From assembly GCF_029643245.1 (NCBI RefSeq), contig NZ_CP116398.1:4088372-4152371 (forward strand): 64,000 nt of DNA. Reading direction: 5' to 3'. The notes below the pieces were generated by a model, which did not search any database, was not told where the DNA came from, and saw nothing but the letters and a program-made list of their open reading frames with translations. Made by a program: the position numbers and the translations under genes. Every line of letters starts with the position of its first letter. Within the stretch, counting starts at the first letter, position 1. Below, piece by piece: positions 32,250 to 40,660 of this stretch. This DNA is from Methylomonas sp. EFPC3. GTDB taxonomy: Bacteria; Pseudomonadota; Gammaproteobacteria; Methylococcales; Methylomonadaceae.

Positions 32250-33056
32250 ATGAATCAAAGCCGATCCTCTGTCAAACCGCAACCTCAAGCGGCCAACGAC
32301 AGCACCGCCTTTATCGACAAAATCCGCCCCGACAGTGGCGTTGCCGAACCGGTTTATAAGCAGTTGTTGCGCCGCATCGTGCAATTGATCGAGTCAGGCG
32401 AGCTCGGCGACGGCTTTAGCTTGCCATCCGAGCGGGCCCTGGCCGAAGCGCTGGCTTTGAGTCGCACCACCGTCCGCCGCTGCTATGAAGAATTGCGGGC
32501 GCAAGACCATATCGATACCCATGGCCGCGCCGGGGTGACGGTAAAAGCGGCGCCGCAACGGATCGCGCCGGAGATGGGGCGGTTGAAGGGTTTTACCGAA
32601 GAAATGCGCGAACTCGGCATGGTGGCGTCGACCCGGATTTTGGAGCAGGGCATCGTCGAGGACCGCACCATTGCCTCGATCTTCAATCGGCCGGCATCCA
32701 ACCGTTTTTTTAGAATTGTGCGTTTGCGTCTGGGCGACGGCAATCCGATGTCGCGCGAAGTCGCTTGGTACGATTTGACCCCGGCGCCGGATTTCGCGCA
32801 ATGGAACGGCGACGGTTCCGCCTACCAATTTTTACAGGAACGCTGCGGTTTGAGCTTGCAACGCGCCGACCAGACCATCGAAGCCGTCATCTGCAATCAG
32901 GCGGAAATGCGGGTATTCGGTTTCGAACAGCCCGGCCCTTGTTTGCTGCTGAAGCGAAAAACCTATACCGACCAAGGCACGATGGTCGAGTACGTCGAGG
33001 GCACCTTTCGCGGCGACGCCTATACCTATCGGGTCGAGCTCAAAATGCCCGGCTGA
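32250..33056 (+). CDS. GntR/HutC-family transcriptional regulator
   Basis: The 268-residue product has an N-terminal winged helix (about 30-100) with 'EPVYKQLLRRIVQLIESGEL', 'LPSERALAEALALSRTTVRRCYEEL' as the helix-turn-helix, and a C-terminal UTRA ligand domain (about 110-265). HutC members respond to sugars, amino acids or phosphonates. The ATG at 32250 was chosen because the helix-turn-helix has the usual distance from it. The gene is convergent with the sugar kinase gene and overlaps it by 17 bases at the 3' ends. The kinase is a candidate target, but no operator is apparent. Confidence 0.85.
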   Translation: MNQSRSSVKPQPQAANDSTAFIDKIRPDSGVAEPVYKQLLRRIVQLIESGELGDGFSLPSERALAEALALSRTTVRRCYEELRAQDHIDTHGRAGVTVKAAPQRIAPEMGRLKGFTEEMRELGMVASTRILEQGIVEDRTIASIFNRPASNRFFRIVRLRLGDGNPMSREVAWYDLTPAPDFAQWNGDGSAYQFLQERCGLSLQRADQTIEAVICNQAEMRVFGFEQPGPCLLLKRKTYTDQGTMVEYVEGTFRGDAYTYRVELKMPG

Positions 33057-34002
33057 TCCGTCGAATCCCAGGCGCAGGCCGGCTAGCCATAAACGCTGTC
33101 AGTGCTGCATTGTCCGGCAAATGCGCCAAAACCCCGTCGCGCTCGGCGATAAAAGCGCCGCAAGCATTGGCTGCAAGCAGCGCGTGCTCGGGCGGGTAAC
33201 GATCCTGCGCCCACAGCCATCCGGCGCTGAACGCATCGCCGGCGCCGGTGGCGTCGCGCACCTCGACCGGCCAGGCCCCGACGTGAATCACTTCCTGCCG
33301 CCCCAGTGCGACGCAGCCTTGGTCTCCCAGCGTCACGATCAACCAATCGCCTTGCCAAGCGATGGTATCGGCCATTTCCGGCAATAACTCCAGCCACCGT
33401 TCCGCCGATAAAGTCAGCCGCGCGCCGTTATCGGCAAACAGCGTCGCCGCTTCGGCGGCGTTGACGATCATCGTGTCGGTAAGCGCAAGCAATTCCGACG
33501 TAATCGGCCGCCACGGCGACGGATTCAGCACCGTGTAACTGCCGAGCCGGCGTGCCGCCGAGAACGCCGCCAAGACCGATTCCAGCGGGATTTCCAGTTG
33601 GGCGTAAACCCGGCGCGGACGCGACCGGTCCAAGGCATCGCAAACCATAGCCGGAGTGAGGTGAGCATTGGCGCCGGGGAATACGGCGATGACGTTATCG
33701 CCGCGGGCGTCGATCAAGCCCACGCCGTAGCCGGATTGCGCGGCGCAAACAATTACCCAGCGCGTATCAAGCCCCATCTGCGACAACTCTGCGCTAATTT
33801 GCCGGCCGCCGTTGTCGTCGCCGACCGGCAGCAGTAATGCCGTTTCCGCCGCCAGGGCGTGCAAAGCCACGCCGACGTTCAAGCCTTTGCCGCCATGTTC
33901 CGACCAATAACCTGCGGCCAGCAACGATTGGCCGGCTGCCGGTAAATCCGGAACTTGTAAACAATTGGCCTGTACATAGCTGCCTAAAACCAGCGTTAGC
34001 AT
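33040..34002 (-). CDS. PfkB-family carbohydrate kinase
   Basis: The 320-residue product is a ribokinase-like kinase. The N-terminal glycine motif 'GGKGLNVGVAL' (about residues 36-46) binds the sugar. The C-terminal 'RDATGAGDAFSAGW' (about 254-267) carries the catalytic Asp in GAGDAF and the anion hole. The likely substrate is a sugar or nucleoside, not identifiable by eye. I chose the ATG at 34002, nine bases after AGGA; the open frame extends 30 codons upstream. It runs convergent to the GntR gene and is divergent from the VPLPA-CTERM pair. Confidence 0.85.
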   Translation of the reverse strand: MLTLVLGSYVQANCLQVPDLPAAGQSLLAAGYWSEHGGKGLNVGVALHALAAETALLLPVGDDNGGRQISAELSQMGLDTRWVIVCAAQSGYGVGLIDARGDNVIAVFPGANAHLTPAMVCDALDRSRPRRVYAQLEIPLESVLAAFSAARRLGSYTVLNPSPWRPITSELLALTDTMIVNAAEAATLFADNGARLTLSAERWLELLPEMADTIAWQGDWLIVTLGDQGCVALGRQEVIHVGAWPVEVRDATGAGDAFSAGWLWAQDRYPPEHALLAANACGAFIAERDGVLAHLPDNAALTAFMASRPAPGIRRISRAF

Positions 34003-34163
34003 AAAGCGTCCTGACGGAGTTAAAAAAGCCAATAGCCTAAAGCCAAACGCCGGCAGACGCACGGTAATATTTGGTATTGTTTTGGTATCCATATGGCATT
34101 ACACTCCCGGCCGACGGTGGCTGGAGGCAGCGCATCGCATTTTCTGAGAATTTCGGAGCGATC

Positions 34164-34955
34164 ATGAATCGATTTCATTACACGACATTGGCGTGCTTGC
34201 TGGTCACAAGCTCTTCCGCCTGGTCTTACTCAACTTCCGTAGAAACCGGTGCGAGTGCGGGTTTCTCGTCCGGACGGTCGCTGGCAAGCGACTTGAACAC
34301 CGACAGCCACATCGACCAGGACTCTTTCACCTCGGCATCCGCGAGCATCGACGGCTATTCTGCCAGTGCGTTCGCCTCCGCCGGCGTGGGCGTGTTGAAG
34401 GCTTATGCGGGGGCCAACATCGAAAAAGGGGCGCTGGATTCGACTAGCTACGCCAAGTCACTCTTTAGCGACACCATCAAAATCAGCGGATCCGGCGCTG
34501 CGCGGTCGACTCAAATCGTGCTGAATTTTCGGGTGGAGGGCGGCATCAGCGGTATCGGTGCAGCCAGCGGTTTCATCAACTTCGCCGGCGGCAATATTAC
34601 CTTTGCGCACAACTACTACAGCGCGCCTGTATATACCTGCGACACCGGCGCCTGCGATGGCGGCGCGGTCTTTTGGGTTCCCACCAATACCGAACTCGCG
34701 ATTAGCGGCTTACTACAGGTAGCGGCGACTGCGGATGGCTACGGCGGATTGTTCGACCCAAAGAAACGACACGCGGAAACCGATTTCAGCCATACCGCGC
34801 GGACCTTCATCAGCGTGCTGGATCCCAATTATTCGTTGAGCAGCCAAAGCGGATACAGCTATGCAGCGGTGCCGCTGCCGGCGGCGACCTGGCTGTTCGT
34901 TAGTGGTTTGGGCTTGCTGGGTTTTGGCAAGCGTCGTTCAAGTTTGGCCGGTTAA
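34164..34955 (+). CDS. VPLPA-CTERM sorting-signal protein, copy 1
   Basis: The 263-residue product has a signal peptide (YTTLACLLVTSSSAWSYS). A Ser/Ala-rich beta body follows and a C-terminal tripartite signal: VPLPA, hydrophobic helix (WLFVSGLGLLGFG), then KRR. This is the VPLPA variant of the PEP-CTERM family, processed by exosortase. The start at 34164 has CGGAG upstream. It is followed 14 bases later by a close paralogue; conserved blocks include 'SYAKSLFSDTIK', 'VLNFRVEGGISG', 'DFSHTARTFISVLDPNY' and 'SGYSYA'. The likely location is the outer surface or biofilm matrix. No exosortase is in the window. Confidence 0.82.
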   Translation: MNRFHYTTLACLLVTSSSAWSYSTSVETGASAGFSSGRSLASDLNTDSHIDQDSFTSASASIDGYSASAFASAGVGVLKAYAGANIEKGALDSTSYAKSLFSDTIKISGSGAARSTQIVLNFRVEGGISGIGAASGFINFAGGNITFAHNYYSAPVYTCDTGACDGGAVFWVPTNTELAISGLLQVAATADGYGGLFDPKKRHAETDFSHTARTFISVLDPNYSLSSQSGYSYAAVPLPAATWLFVSGLGLLGFGKRRSSLAG

Positions 34956-34969
34956 GCCGGGAGGGAATC

Positions 34970-35776
34970 ATGAACAGAATCTATTGCTTGGTAATGGCGA
35001 GTTTGCTATCGGTCAGCACTTCGGCGACGGCCTATTCGACTTCGGTCGAAGCCAGTGCCAGTGCGGCAAACGGTGTGGACAGCGAATTGAATGTCGATGC
35101 ACATGTGGATTTGCCCGCGGTAGCATCGGCACTGGCAACTTATGAAGGCTATGCCGCCAGCGCTTTTGCCTCGGCGAATGCCGGGGTGTTGAAAGCCTAC
35201 GCGGCGGCCAGCGTAGAGAGCGGAACGTCAACTTCCGCTGCATTTGCTAAATCGATCTTTAGCGACACCATCAGGTTAAATGGAGCCAGCAATCTGCGGT
35301 TTGTCCAGGTTTTGCTCAATTTTCGTGTCGAGGGCGGCATTAGCGGTCCCGGCGGCGCATCCGGATTCGTCGAACTTGGCGGTAGTCAAGGCAAAATTGA
35401 CTTTGCGCAATCGTACTACTCTGCGCCTGCCTTTACCTGCGGCACCTGGTCGGGCGACACCGGGGCTTGCGATGGTACGGCTATCTTTGCCCTGCGCACC
35501 AATACCGATATTTCGATAAGCGGATTACTGAGCGTTGCTGCCGGAGCCGATGGTTACCTCGGTTTGTTCGATCCATTCAGGAAGCGCTCGCAAGTTGACT
35601 TCAGCCATACCGCGCGCACCTTTATCAGCGTGCTCGATCCAAATTACCAATTGACCAGTCAAAGCGGCTATAGCTATGCACCGGTGCCCCTGCCGCCGGC
35701 CTTGGCATTGTTCGCCGTCGGTCTGGCGGCTATCGCACCTAAGCGTCGGTTGGCAAGCATTTCGCGGTCGGTTTAG
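34970..35776 (+). CDS. VPLPA-CTERM-like protein, copy 2
   Basis: The 268-residue product is a tandem paralogue of the gene before it. It has a signal peptide (CLVMASLLSVSTSATAYS) and the same blocks (FAKSIFSDTIRL, 'LLNFRVEGGISG', 'VDFSHTARTFISVLDPNYQ'). Its C-terminal signal is a divergent VPLPPALALFAVGLAAIAPKRR-type, where the fifth residue is Pro in place of Ala. That may still be recognised. It contains one extra cysteine pair (TCGTW, TGACDG). A GC-rich hairpin follows about 118 bases downstream. Function unknown. Confidence 0.8.
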   Translation: MNRIYCLVMASLLSVSTSATAYSTSVEASASAANGVDSELNVDAHVDLPAVASALATYEGYAASAFASANAGVLKAYAAASVESGTSTSAAFAKSIFSDTIRLNGASNLRFVQVLLNFRVEGGISGPGGASGFVELGGSQGKIDFAQSYYSAPAFTCGTWSGDTGACDGTAIFALRTNTDISISGLLSVAAGADGYLGLFDPFRKRSQVDFSHTARTFISVLDPNYQLTSQSGYSYAPVPLPPALALFAVGLAAIAPKRRLASISRSV

Positions 35777-35893
35777 CGTTCGGCTGGTCGATGGCGTTCG
35801 CTCTGGCGCGGCTCGCAGCCTACGCTTAAAGAAACACGATACCAGCCGCAGTCTCATCTTTGGGTTGCGATACGACGTTTACCATACCCTCTC

Positions 35894-35923
35894 GGGGCGC
35901 CAGGCACGGTGCTTGGCGGCCCC
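35894..35923 (+). terminator. Imperfect GC-rich hairpin after the VPLPA genes
   Basis: GGGGCGCCA pairs with TGGCGGCCCC (one bulge) around an inner GCAC-G-GTGC stem. A CTCTT follows but no long T-tract, so efficiency is uncertain. Confidence 0.4.
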
Positions 35924-36031
35924 GTCTCTTATGGTTCCATTTCACATCGATTGAGCCAGCGCGTATTGATGCGGCTGGATCAATGGCCGGACTCGGCCTA
36001 ATCAGGCGGTGCCGCCAACTTCATTAGCCAT

Positions 36032-36047
36032 TGTAGGGTTTCCGACA
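36032..36047 (+). promoter_or_regulatory. NifA-type upstream activator site for nifV
   Basis: TGT-AGGGTTTCCG-ACA is an exact TGT-N10-ACA, with T and A extending the symmetry. It lies about 87 bases before the -24 element. Confidence 0.72.
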
Positions 36048-36131
36048 ATGTGTTTTTTCGATTCCGGTTTTTCTTGTCGTTATCCCGCCAAACCGCAGTT
36101 GCCAATGCCGCAAAACGCCGGTTTCCGGCAG

Positions 36132-36148
36132 TTGGCAAGTGTTTTGCA
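36132..36148 (+). promoter_or_regulatory. Sigma-54 promoter of the nifV operon
   Basis: TTGGCAAGTGTTTTGCA has GG (36134-36135) and GC (36146-36147) ten bases apart, near-perfect against TTGGCAC-N5-TTGCA. The expected start of transcription is near 36159. Confidence 0.8.
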
Positions 36149-36210
36149 TTATCTCTGACAAAGGCGTTACCCCAGCAAAACCGCAATCGACGTTCCGCCA
36201 GAGGTGAAGA

Positions 36211-37335
36211 ATGCAAGCTCAAAACCGACACATCATCATCGACGACACCACGTTGCGCGACGGCGAACAGTCGGCTGGCGTGGTGTTTTCGCTGGAGGAA
36301 AAGCTGGCGATCGCGGAACGGCTGGCGGGCTTGGGCGTGCCGGAACTGGAAATTGGCATCCCGGCGATGGGTGGCCAGGAACGGGCCGAAATCGAAGCCA
36401 TTGCGGCGCTGAACTTGCCCTGCAATCTGCTGGTGTGGTCGCGGATGCGCGACGACGACCTGCAACATTGTCTGGGCTTGGGCGTCGGCATGGTCGATTT
36501 GTCGATATCCGCCTCCGACCAGCATATCCAACACAAATTGAAACAAAGCCGGGCCTGGGTGTTAGCCACCATCGACCGCTGCGTCAAAGCCGCAATCGAC
36601 GCCGGCTTGCAGGTTTGCGTCGGTGCCGAAGACGCCTCCCGCGCCGATAGCGATTTCCTGGCGCAAATGGCCGAAGCCGCGCAAAGCGCCGGTGCGATTC
36701 GGATTCGCTTTGCCGACACGGTCGGCATTATGGAGCCGTTCGGCACCTTCGAAGCGATCCGCAAGCTGCGCAGCATCACCGATATGGATATCGAGATGCA
36801 CGCCCACGACGATCTGGGCTTGGCGACTGCCAACAGTCTGGCCGCCGCCTTTGCCGGCGCCACTCACTTGAATACCACCGTCAACGGCCTCGGCGAACGC
36901 GCCGGCAACGCCGCGCTGGAAGAAGTCGTGGTCGGCCTGAAGCAACTGTACGGCTTCGAAACCGGCGTCGATCTGCGCAATTTCCCGGAATTGTCCCATC
37001 AGGTGGCGACCGCCTCCGGCGACACCATCGGCAGCCGTAAAAGCCTGATCGGCCGCGATGTATTCAGCCACGAAGCCGGCATCCATGTCGACGGTCTGCT
37101 GAAAGATCCCAACAACTATCAAGGCGTCGACCCGGCCTTGGTCGGCCGCAGCCACCGGCTGGTGTTGGGCAAGCATTCCGGCAGCCAGGGCGTGATGCAT
37201 GCCTATCGGCAATTGGGGATCCAGATTAACCGCTGGCAGGCCGGCCGCCTGCTGCCGCTGATTCGCGAGTTTGTCAGCCTGCACAAACGCGAACCGCAAT
37301 CCACCGATTTGAACCAGTTTTTACACAGCCTATAG
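36211..37335 (+). CDS. nifV: Homocitrate synthase NifV
   Basis: The 374-residue product condenses acetyl-CoA with 2-oxoglutarate to make homocitrate, the organic ligand of FeMo-co. The N-terminus has '[18 protein letters not shown]', the DRE-TIM barrel metal site with R-D-x-E-Q. The metal-binding '[14 protein letters not shown]' is near residue 195, and '[18 protein letters not shown]' follows. '[16 protein letters not shown]' is also conserved. The length matches the Azotobacter NifV. The gene leads a run up to clpX and is preceded by a sigma-54 promoter. Confidence 0.96.
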   Translation: MQAQNRHIIIDDTTLRDGEQSAGVVFSLEEKLAIAERLAGLGVPELEIGIPAMGGQERAEIEAIAALNLPCNLLVWSRMRDDDLQHCLGLGVGMVDLSISASDQHIQHKLKQSRAWVLATIDRCVKAAIDAGLQVCVGAEDASRADSDFLAQMAEAAQSAGAIRIRFADTVGIMEPFGTFEAIRKLRSITDMDIEMHAHDDLGLATANSLAAAFAGATHLNTTVNGLGERAGNAALEEVVVGLKQLYGFETGVDLRNFPELSHQVATASGDTIGSRKSLIGRDVFSHEAGIHVDGLLKDPNNYQGVDPALVGRSHRLVLGKHSGSQGVMHAYRQLGIQINRWQAGRLLPLIREFVSLHKREPQSTDLNQFLHSL

Positions 37336-37346
37336 CGAGGTGTGCG

Positions 37347-37514
37347 ATGAGTAGTAACCGTCAACAATCCGTAGCGAAAACCACCGGCAAAGTCGAAGCC
37401 CCTGTCGCCAATCCCGACCAGCGCGAGCTGCCGGACGAGCGCTATCCGGGTACGTTTTTCCGGGTGCCGGGCGTGCCGATGCCGGGCAAAACCACCTGGA
37501 GCTTGGCAAAATGA
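37347..37514 (+). CDS. Small 55-residue protein between nifV and cysE
   Basis: The product starts [11 protein letters not shown] and has a basic, Pro-rich body with '[18 protein letters not shown]'. It begins 11 bases after nifV with a GAGGTG ribosome binding site. Its stop overlaps the cysE start (ATGA), which argues for real translation. It has no transmembrane segment and no family I recognise. By position it may belong to nitrogenase maturation; that is inference. Confidence 0.6.
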   Translation: MSSNRQQSVAKTTGKVEAPVANPDQRELPDERYPGTFFRVPGVPMPGKTTWSLAK

Positions 37515-38287
37515 TGCTGTTCTCGCCGTCGCGGCTTGCGCCCAAACCCAGCCTTTGGCAGGACTGGCGGGAAGACGTGGCGTGCGTTTTCGCCCGCGAT
37601 CCGGCGGCCCGCAATGTGTTCGAAGTGTTGTTCGCCTATCCCGGCGTACACGCCGTGCTGATCTATCGGGTTACCCACCGGCTGTGGCTGGCGGAGTGGA
37701 AATTTGCGGCGCGGTTTCTGGCCGCGTTCGGCCGCTGGTTGACCAACGTCGATATCCATCCCGGCGCGACCATAGGCAAACGCTTCTTCATCGACCACGG
37801 CGCCTGTGTCGTGATCGGCGAGACCGCCGAAATCGGCAATGACGTGACCATGTACCACGGCGTGACGCTGGGCGGCACCACCTGGCATAAAACCAAGCGC
37901 CATCCGACCTTGGGCAATAACGTGCTGGTCGGCGCCGGCGCCAAGATTCTGGGTGCAATCACGCTGGGCGATAACGTCCGGGTCGGCGCCAACTCGGTGG
38001 TGGTCAAGGACGTGCCGCCGTGCTGCACCGTGATCGGCATTCCGGGACGGATCATTCAGCAAAAAGGCGTCAAGATTCAAGACCCGCGCGGCATCGATCT
38101 GGACCACCACCTGGTGCCGGACCCGATCGGCAAGGCCATCAACTGCCTGGTCGAACGTCTGGACGAGCTGGAGCACAATCAAAAGCGTTTCGTCGTCGCC
38201 GAAGACACTTGCGGCAGTTGCGAAGCGGAAGGCGTCTGCCACGGCGACGAGGTGGTGCAATTGAAACAGGCGGCAGGTGGTCAGTAA
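37511..38287 (+). CDS. cysE: Serine O-acetyltransferase (nif-linked CysE/NifP)
   Basis: The 258-residue product acetylates serine for cysteine synthesis, raising the cysteine supply for NifS. It has the left-handed beta-helix hexapeptide repeats in '[16 protein letters not shown]', '[23 protein letters not shown]' and '[15 protein letters not shown]'. The catalytic His is in DHG and HGVTLGG. The C-terminal tail is longer than in E. coli CysE and holds three cysteines ([13 protein letters not shown]), perhaps a redox or metal switch. It overlaps the 55-residue gene upstream by four bases, and its TAA shares one base with the next gene's ATG. In Azotobacter the same position holds cysE1. Confidence 0.93.
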   Translation: MMLFSPSRLAPKPSLWQDWREDVACVFARDPAARNVFEVLFAYPGVHAVLIYRVTHRLWLAEWKFAARFLAAFGRWLTNVDIHPGATIGKRFFIDHGACVVIGETAEIGNDVTMYHGVTLGGTTWHKTKRHPTLGNNVLVGAGAKILGAITLGDNVRVGANSVVVKDVPPCCTVIGIPGRIIQQKGVKIQDPRGIDLDHHLVPDPIGKAINCLVERLDELEHNQKRFVVAEDTCGSCEAEGVCHGDEVVQLKQAAGGQ

Positions 38288-38811
38288 TGGATTTGCTGCA
38301 GTTCGAAGCCGAGGATTTGTACTACGAGCAGGAAGACAGCCCGGAAGTCCAGGAATTGATCAAGTACGCCTCCGAGCGTTACGCCACCGGCGAAGCCGAG
38401 TTGCCGCTGCTGCAAGCTTACTTGCGGGCACCGGAATCGTTAAACGTTCTGGTGTCGTTGAACCGGTTTTATTACTACCAGCATCGGCTGCAGGAAGCCT
38501 TGCTGATCTCCGAGAAAGCCTTGGTGCTGATCCGGCCCGGCATCGGTTTCCCGGCAGACTGGCGAGACGTAAACCTCGGCTTGATCAGCGACGCGCCGAA
38601 AGAGTTGTTGACCCGAATCAGGTTGTATCTGTTTACCTTGAAATCGATCGGTTTCTTGAATATGCGGCTGGAAAATCTGGAGTTGGCCAAAGCCATTTTC
38701 GAAAAACTGGTGGAGTTGGACGACATGGACCGGATCGGCGCCAAGGGCTTATTGGAAATGGTGGTCCGGCGCCAGGAAGCCGATGAAGGGATTTTCCGCT
38801 TGTTCGGGTGA
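38287..38811 (+). CDS. Nif-operon protein of unknown function, TPR-like
   Basis: The 174-residue product is acidic and mainly helical. It includes TPR-like pairs: 'YYYQHRLQEALLISEKALVL' and 'LNMRLENLELAKAIFEKLVEL'. There is no signal or membrane segment. Translation is coupled to cysE through a TAATG overlap. It is between cysE and nifW. Genes of this type occur in some nif clusters, but I do not know an established name. A chaperone or adaptor function for nitrogenase is possible from position only. Confidence 0.75.
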   Translation: MDLLQFEAEDLYYEQEDSPEVQELIKYASERYATGEAELPLLQAYLRAPESLNVLVSLNRFYYYQHRLQEALLISEKALVLIRPGIGFPADWRDVNLGLISDAPKELLTRIRLYLFTLKSIGFLNMRLENLELAKAIFEKLVELDDMDRIGAKGLLEMVVRRQEADEGIFRLFG

Positions 38812-38882
38812 AGCCGCCCGATAAATGAACCCAACCGCGATGGGCGTCGCCCGTCCGCACAATTAACCCGAAGGTGATTGCC

Positions 38883-39005
38883 ATGAAAAAACAACTGAAG
38901 TCCGATCCGTTTCTAGCCCAGACTGCGGTAATGCTGGTGGTGTTGTTAGTGGTGTATGCGCTGGGCGAACAGCCCGCCCACCTGGATCACCTGATGATGA
39001 GGTAA
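38883..39005 (+). CDS. Small 40-residue membrane protein before nifW
   Basis: The 40-residue product has one hydrophobic helix (TAVMLVVLLVVYALG, about residues 14-28), a Lys-rich N-terminus and a short His-containing tail (HLDHLMMR). It ends five bases before nifW and follows GAAGGTGATTGCC, a usable ribosome binding site. Size and position suggest a single-pass inner-membrane peptide of the nif operon. No homologue is recognised. Confidence 0.55.
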   Translation: MKKQLKSDPFLAQTAVMLVVLLVVYALGEQPAHLDHLMMR

Positions 39006-39009
39006 CGAG

Positions 39010-39324
39010 ATGACTTTTTTGGAAGAAATGGAAGAAATGGAATCGGCCGAAGACTTTATGGTGTATTTCGGCCTGGAATACGACGCGACCGTGGTTCACG
39101 TCAACCGGCTGCATATCCTGCAACGGTTCCACGACTATCTGAGTCAGGCCAGCGACAACATGCCGGATGACGAAGATGCTTTGCGCGAGATTTATAAAAA
39201 ATTGCTGCAGCGGGCTTACAGCGATTTCGTCGAGTCGGATGCCCAGACCGAAAAGGTGTTCAAGGTGTTCAAGATGATGGAACCGCAAACCGTATTCGTT
39301 TCCTTGGGCGACATTAAGACATGA
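39010..39324 (+). CDS. nifW: Nitrogenase-protective protein NifW
   Basis: The 104-residue product matches NifW: 'ESAEDFMVYFGLEYDATVVHVNRLHILQRFHDYL' and 'AYSDFVESDAQTEKVFKVF' are the family blocks. NifW helps full activity of the MoFe protein, perhaps in homocitrate insertion or oxygen protection. It overlaps nifZ by four bases (ATGA). Confidence 0.93.
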   Translation: MTFLEEMEEMESAEDFMVYFGLEYDATVVHVNRLHILQRFHDYLSQASDNMPDDEDALREIYKKLLQRAYSDFVESDAQTEKVFKVFKMMEPQTVFVSLGDIKT

Positions 39325-39797
39325 TTGAAGAACGCTATGACGAAGAACGGTTCGAGTTTGGCGAGGCGGTGCGGGTTACCCGCAACGTGCGCAACGACGG
39401 GACTTATCCGGGCCGGGAAATCGGCGATCTGCTGATCCGCCGCGGTAGCGTCGGTCACGTCATCGAAGTCGGTACCTTTTTGCAGGACCAGGTAATCTAC
39501 ACGGTACATTTTCTGGACCACGGCAAAATGATCGGCTGCCGAGCCGAAGAACTGATTCCGGCTGAAGCGCCCTGGAATCCGAGTCGGTTTGAATTTCGCG
39601 ATAAAGTCAGGTGCAACCGCGATTTACCGACTGCCGATGGCGTGATAGCCTCCGGTACCGAAGGCGAAGTAATGAAAATACTGCGCGACCGTGAACCCTT
39701 GCTGTACCACGTGCGCTTTCCGGGTAAGACCATGCAGGTCCCGGAAGCCGTATTGGACCCCGCCGATCCGGCCAACTTTCGCGAACCGGAGGAGTAG
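39321..39797 (+). CDS. nifZ: Nitrogenase maturation protein NifZ
   Basis: The 158-residue product carries the NifZ core (about 10-75): 'FGEAVRVTRNVRNDGTYPG', 'LLIRRGSVGHVIEVGTFLQ' and 'IYTVHF'. A second, weaker copy of the same beta-barrel pattern follows (about 85-150, 'EFRDKVRCNRDLPTADG', 'YHVRFPG'). NifZ assists formation of the second P-cluster in MoFe protein. It overlaps nifW by four bases and ends one base before nifM. Confidence 0.93.
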   Translation: MIEERYDEERFEFGEAVRVTRNVRNDGTYPGREIGDLLIRRGSVGHVIEVGTFLQDQVIYTVHFLDHGKMIGCRAEELIPAEAPWNPSRFEFRDKVRCNRDLPTADGVIASGTEGEVMKILRDREPLLYHVRFPGKTMQVPEAVLDPADPANFREPEE

Positions 39798-39798
39798 C

Positions 39799-40659
39799 AT
39801 GAATCAAGCTGCTGAAGTCATGATCGAACCTTACACTTTATTGCGGGCCTCTTTGAGTCTGTTCAAAAAGTCGCCGACGGAACTCGAGCAATTGCAGCTG
39901 CGCCAAGTGGAGGTGCAGGCCAAAAACGAATTCGAAATCGAGAGCAGGGTGCTGAGTTCGGCCGAAGCGGCCGGCGTCGTGGTATCCGACATCGAATTGG
40001 AACGGGCTTATCAGGAGATTCGCAGCCGCTTCGACGATGAAGAGGCTTTTTTGGCCGCGCTGGCAGCCAACCATCTGGACGTCGATCAGCTCCGGGCCGC
40101 GTTGAGCCGGCAATGCAAGGTCAATACCGTGCTGGAGCGAGTCGGGTCACGGGCGCCTAAGGTCAACGAAGTGGAAATCGGCATTTTCTACCACTCGCAT
40201 CCGGAAAAGTTTCACAAGCCGGAGCAGCGTTCCGCCCGCCATATCCTGATCAGCATCAACCCGGATTATCCGGAGAATACCCGCGACAGCGCCCGCCGCC
40301 GGATCGAGGAGATTCTGGAAACGCTGAAACGCAAACCGCATAAATTCGCCGATTTGGCGCTGAAATATTCGGAGTGTCCGACCGCCATGCAGGGTGGGGA
40401 ATTGGGCGCGGTGACCAAAGGTGTGCTATACCCCGAACTGGACCAAGCCCTGTTCGCTTTGAAGGAACAAGCCGTCAGTGAGGTGCTGGAATCCGAGATC
40501 GGGTTTCATGTCATCCAATGCCTGAAGATTAGCCCGGCCGAGACCATGTCCCTGAAAAAAGCCACGCCCAAGATTCAGCAGATCATGCAAGACCGTTACC
40601 GCCGCAATTGCCAGCGTACTTGGCTGGCCAGTCTACCCGCCGCCACTAGGAGAGCCTAA
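39799..40659 (+). CDS. nifM: Peptidyl-prolyl isomerase NifM
   Basis: The 286-residue product has an N-terminal helical region typical of NifM (about 1-140) and a C-terminal parvulin domain (about 145-245). The parvulin motifs are 'RSARHILISIN', 'FADLALKYSECPTAMQGGELGAVTKGVLYPELDQALFAL' and 'IGFHVIQCLK'. NifM is needed for folding of the Fe protein NifH. The ATG at 39799 has GGAGGAGTAGC upstream and lies one base after the nifZ stop. It continues to one base before clpX. Confidence 0.93.
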   Translation: MNQAAEVMIEPYTLLRASLSLFKKSPTELEQLQLRQVEVQAKNEFEIESRVLSSAEAAGVVVSDIELERAYQEIRSRFDDEEAFLAALAANHLDVDQLRAALSRQCKVNTVLERVGSRAPKVNEVEIGIFYHSHPEKFHKPEQRSARHILISINPDYPENTRDSARRRIEEILETLKRKPHKFADLALKYSECPTAMQGGELGAVTKGVLYPELDQALFALKEQAVSEVLESEIGFHVIQCLKISPAETMSLKKATPKIQQIMQDRYRRNCQRTWLASLPAATRRA

Positions 40660-40660
40660 C

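Larger units (their letters stand above)
35777..36210. other. Intergenic region before nifV
   Basis: 434 bases with no gene. It holds a hairpin at 35894-35923, the NifA-type site at 36032-36047 and the sigma-54 promoter at 36132-36148. Confidence 0.6.
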
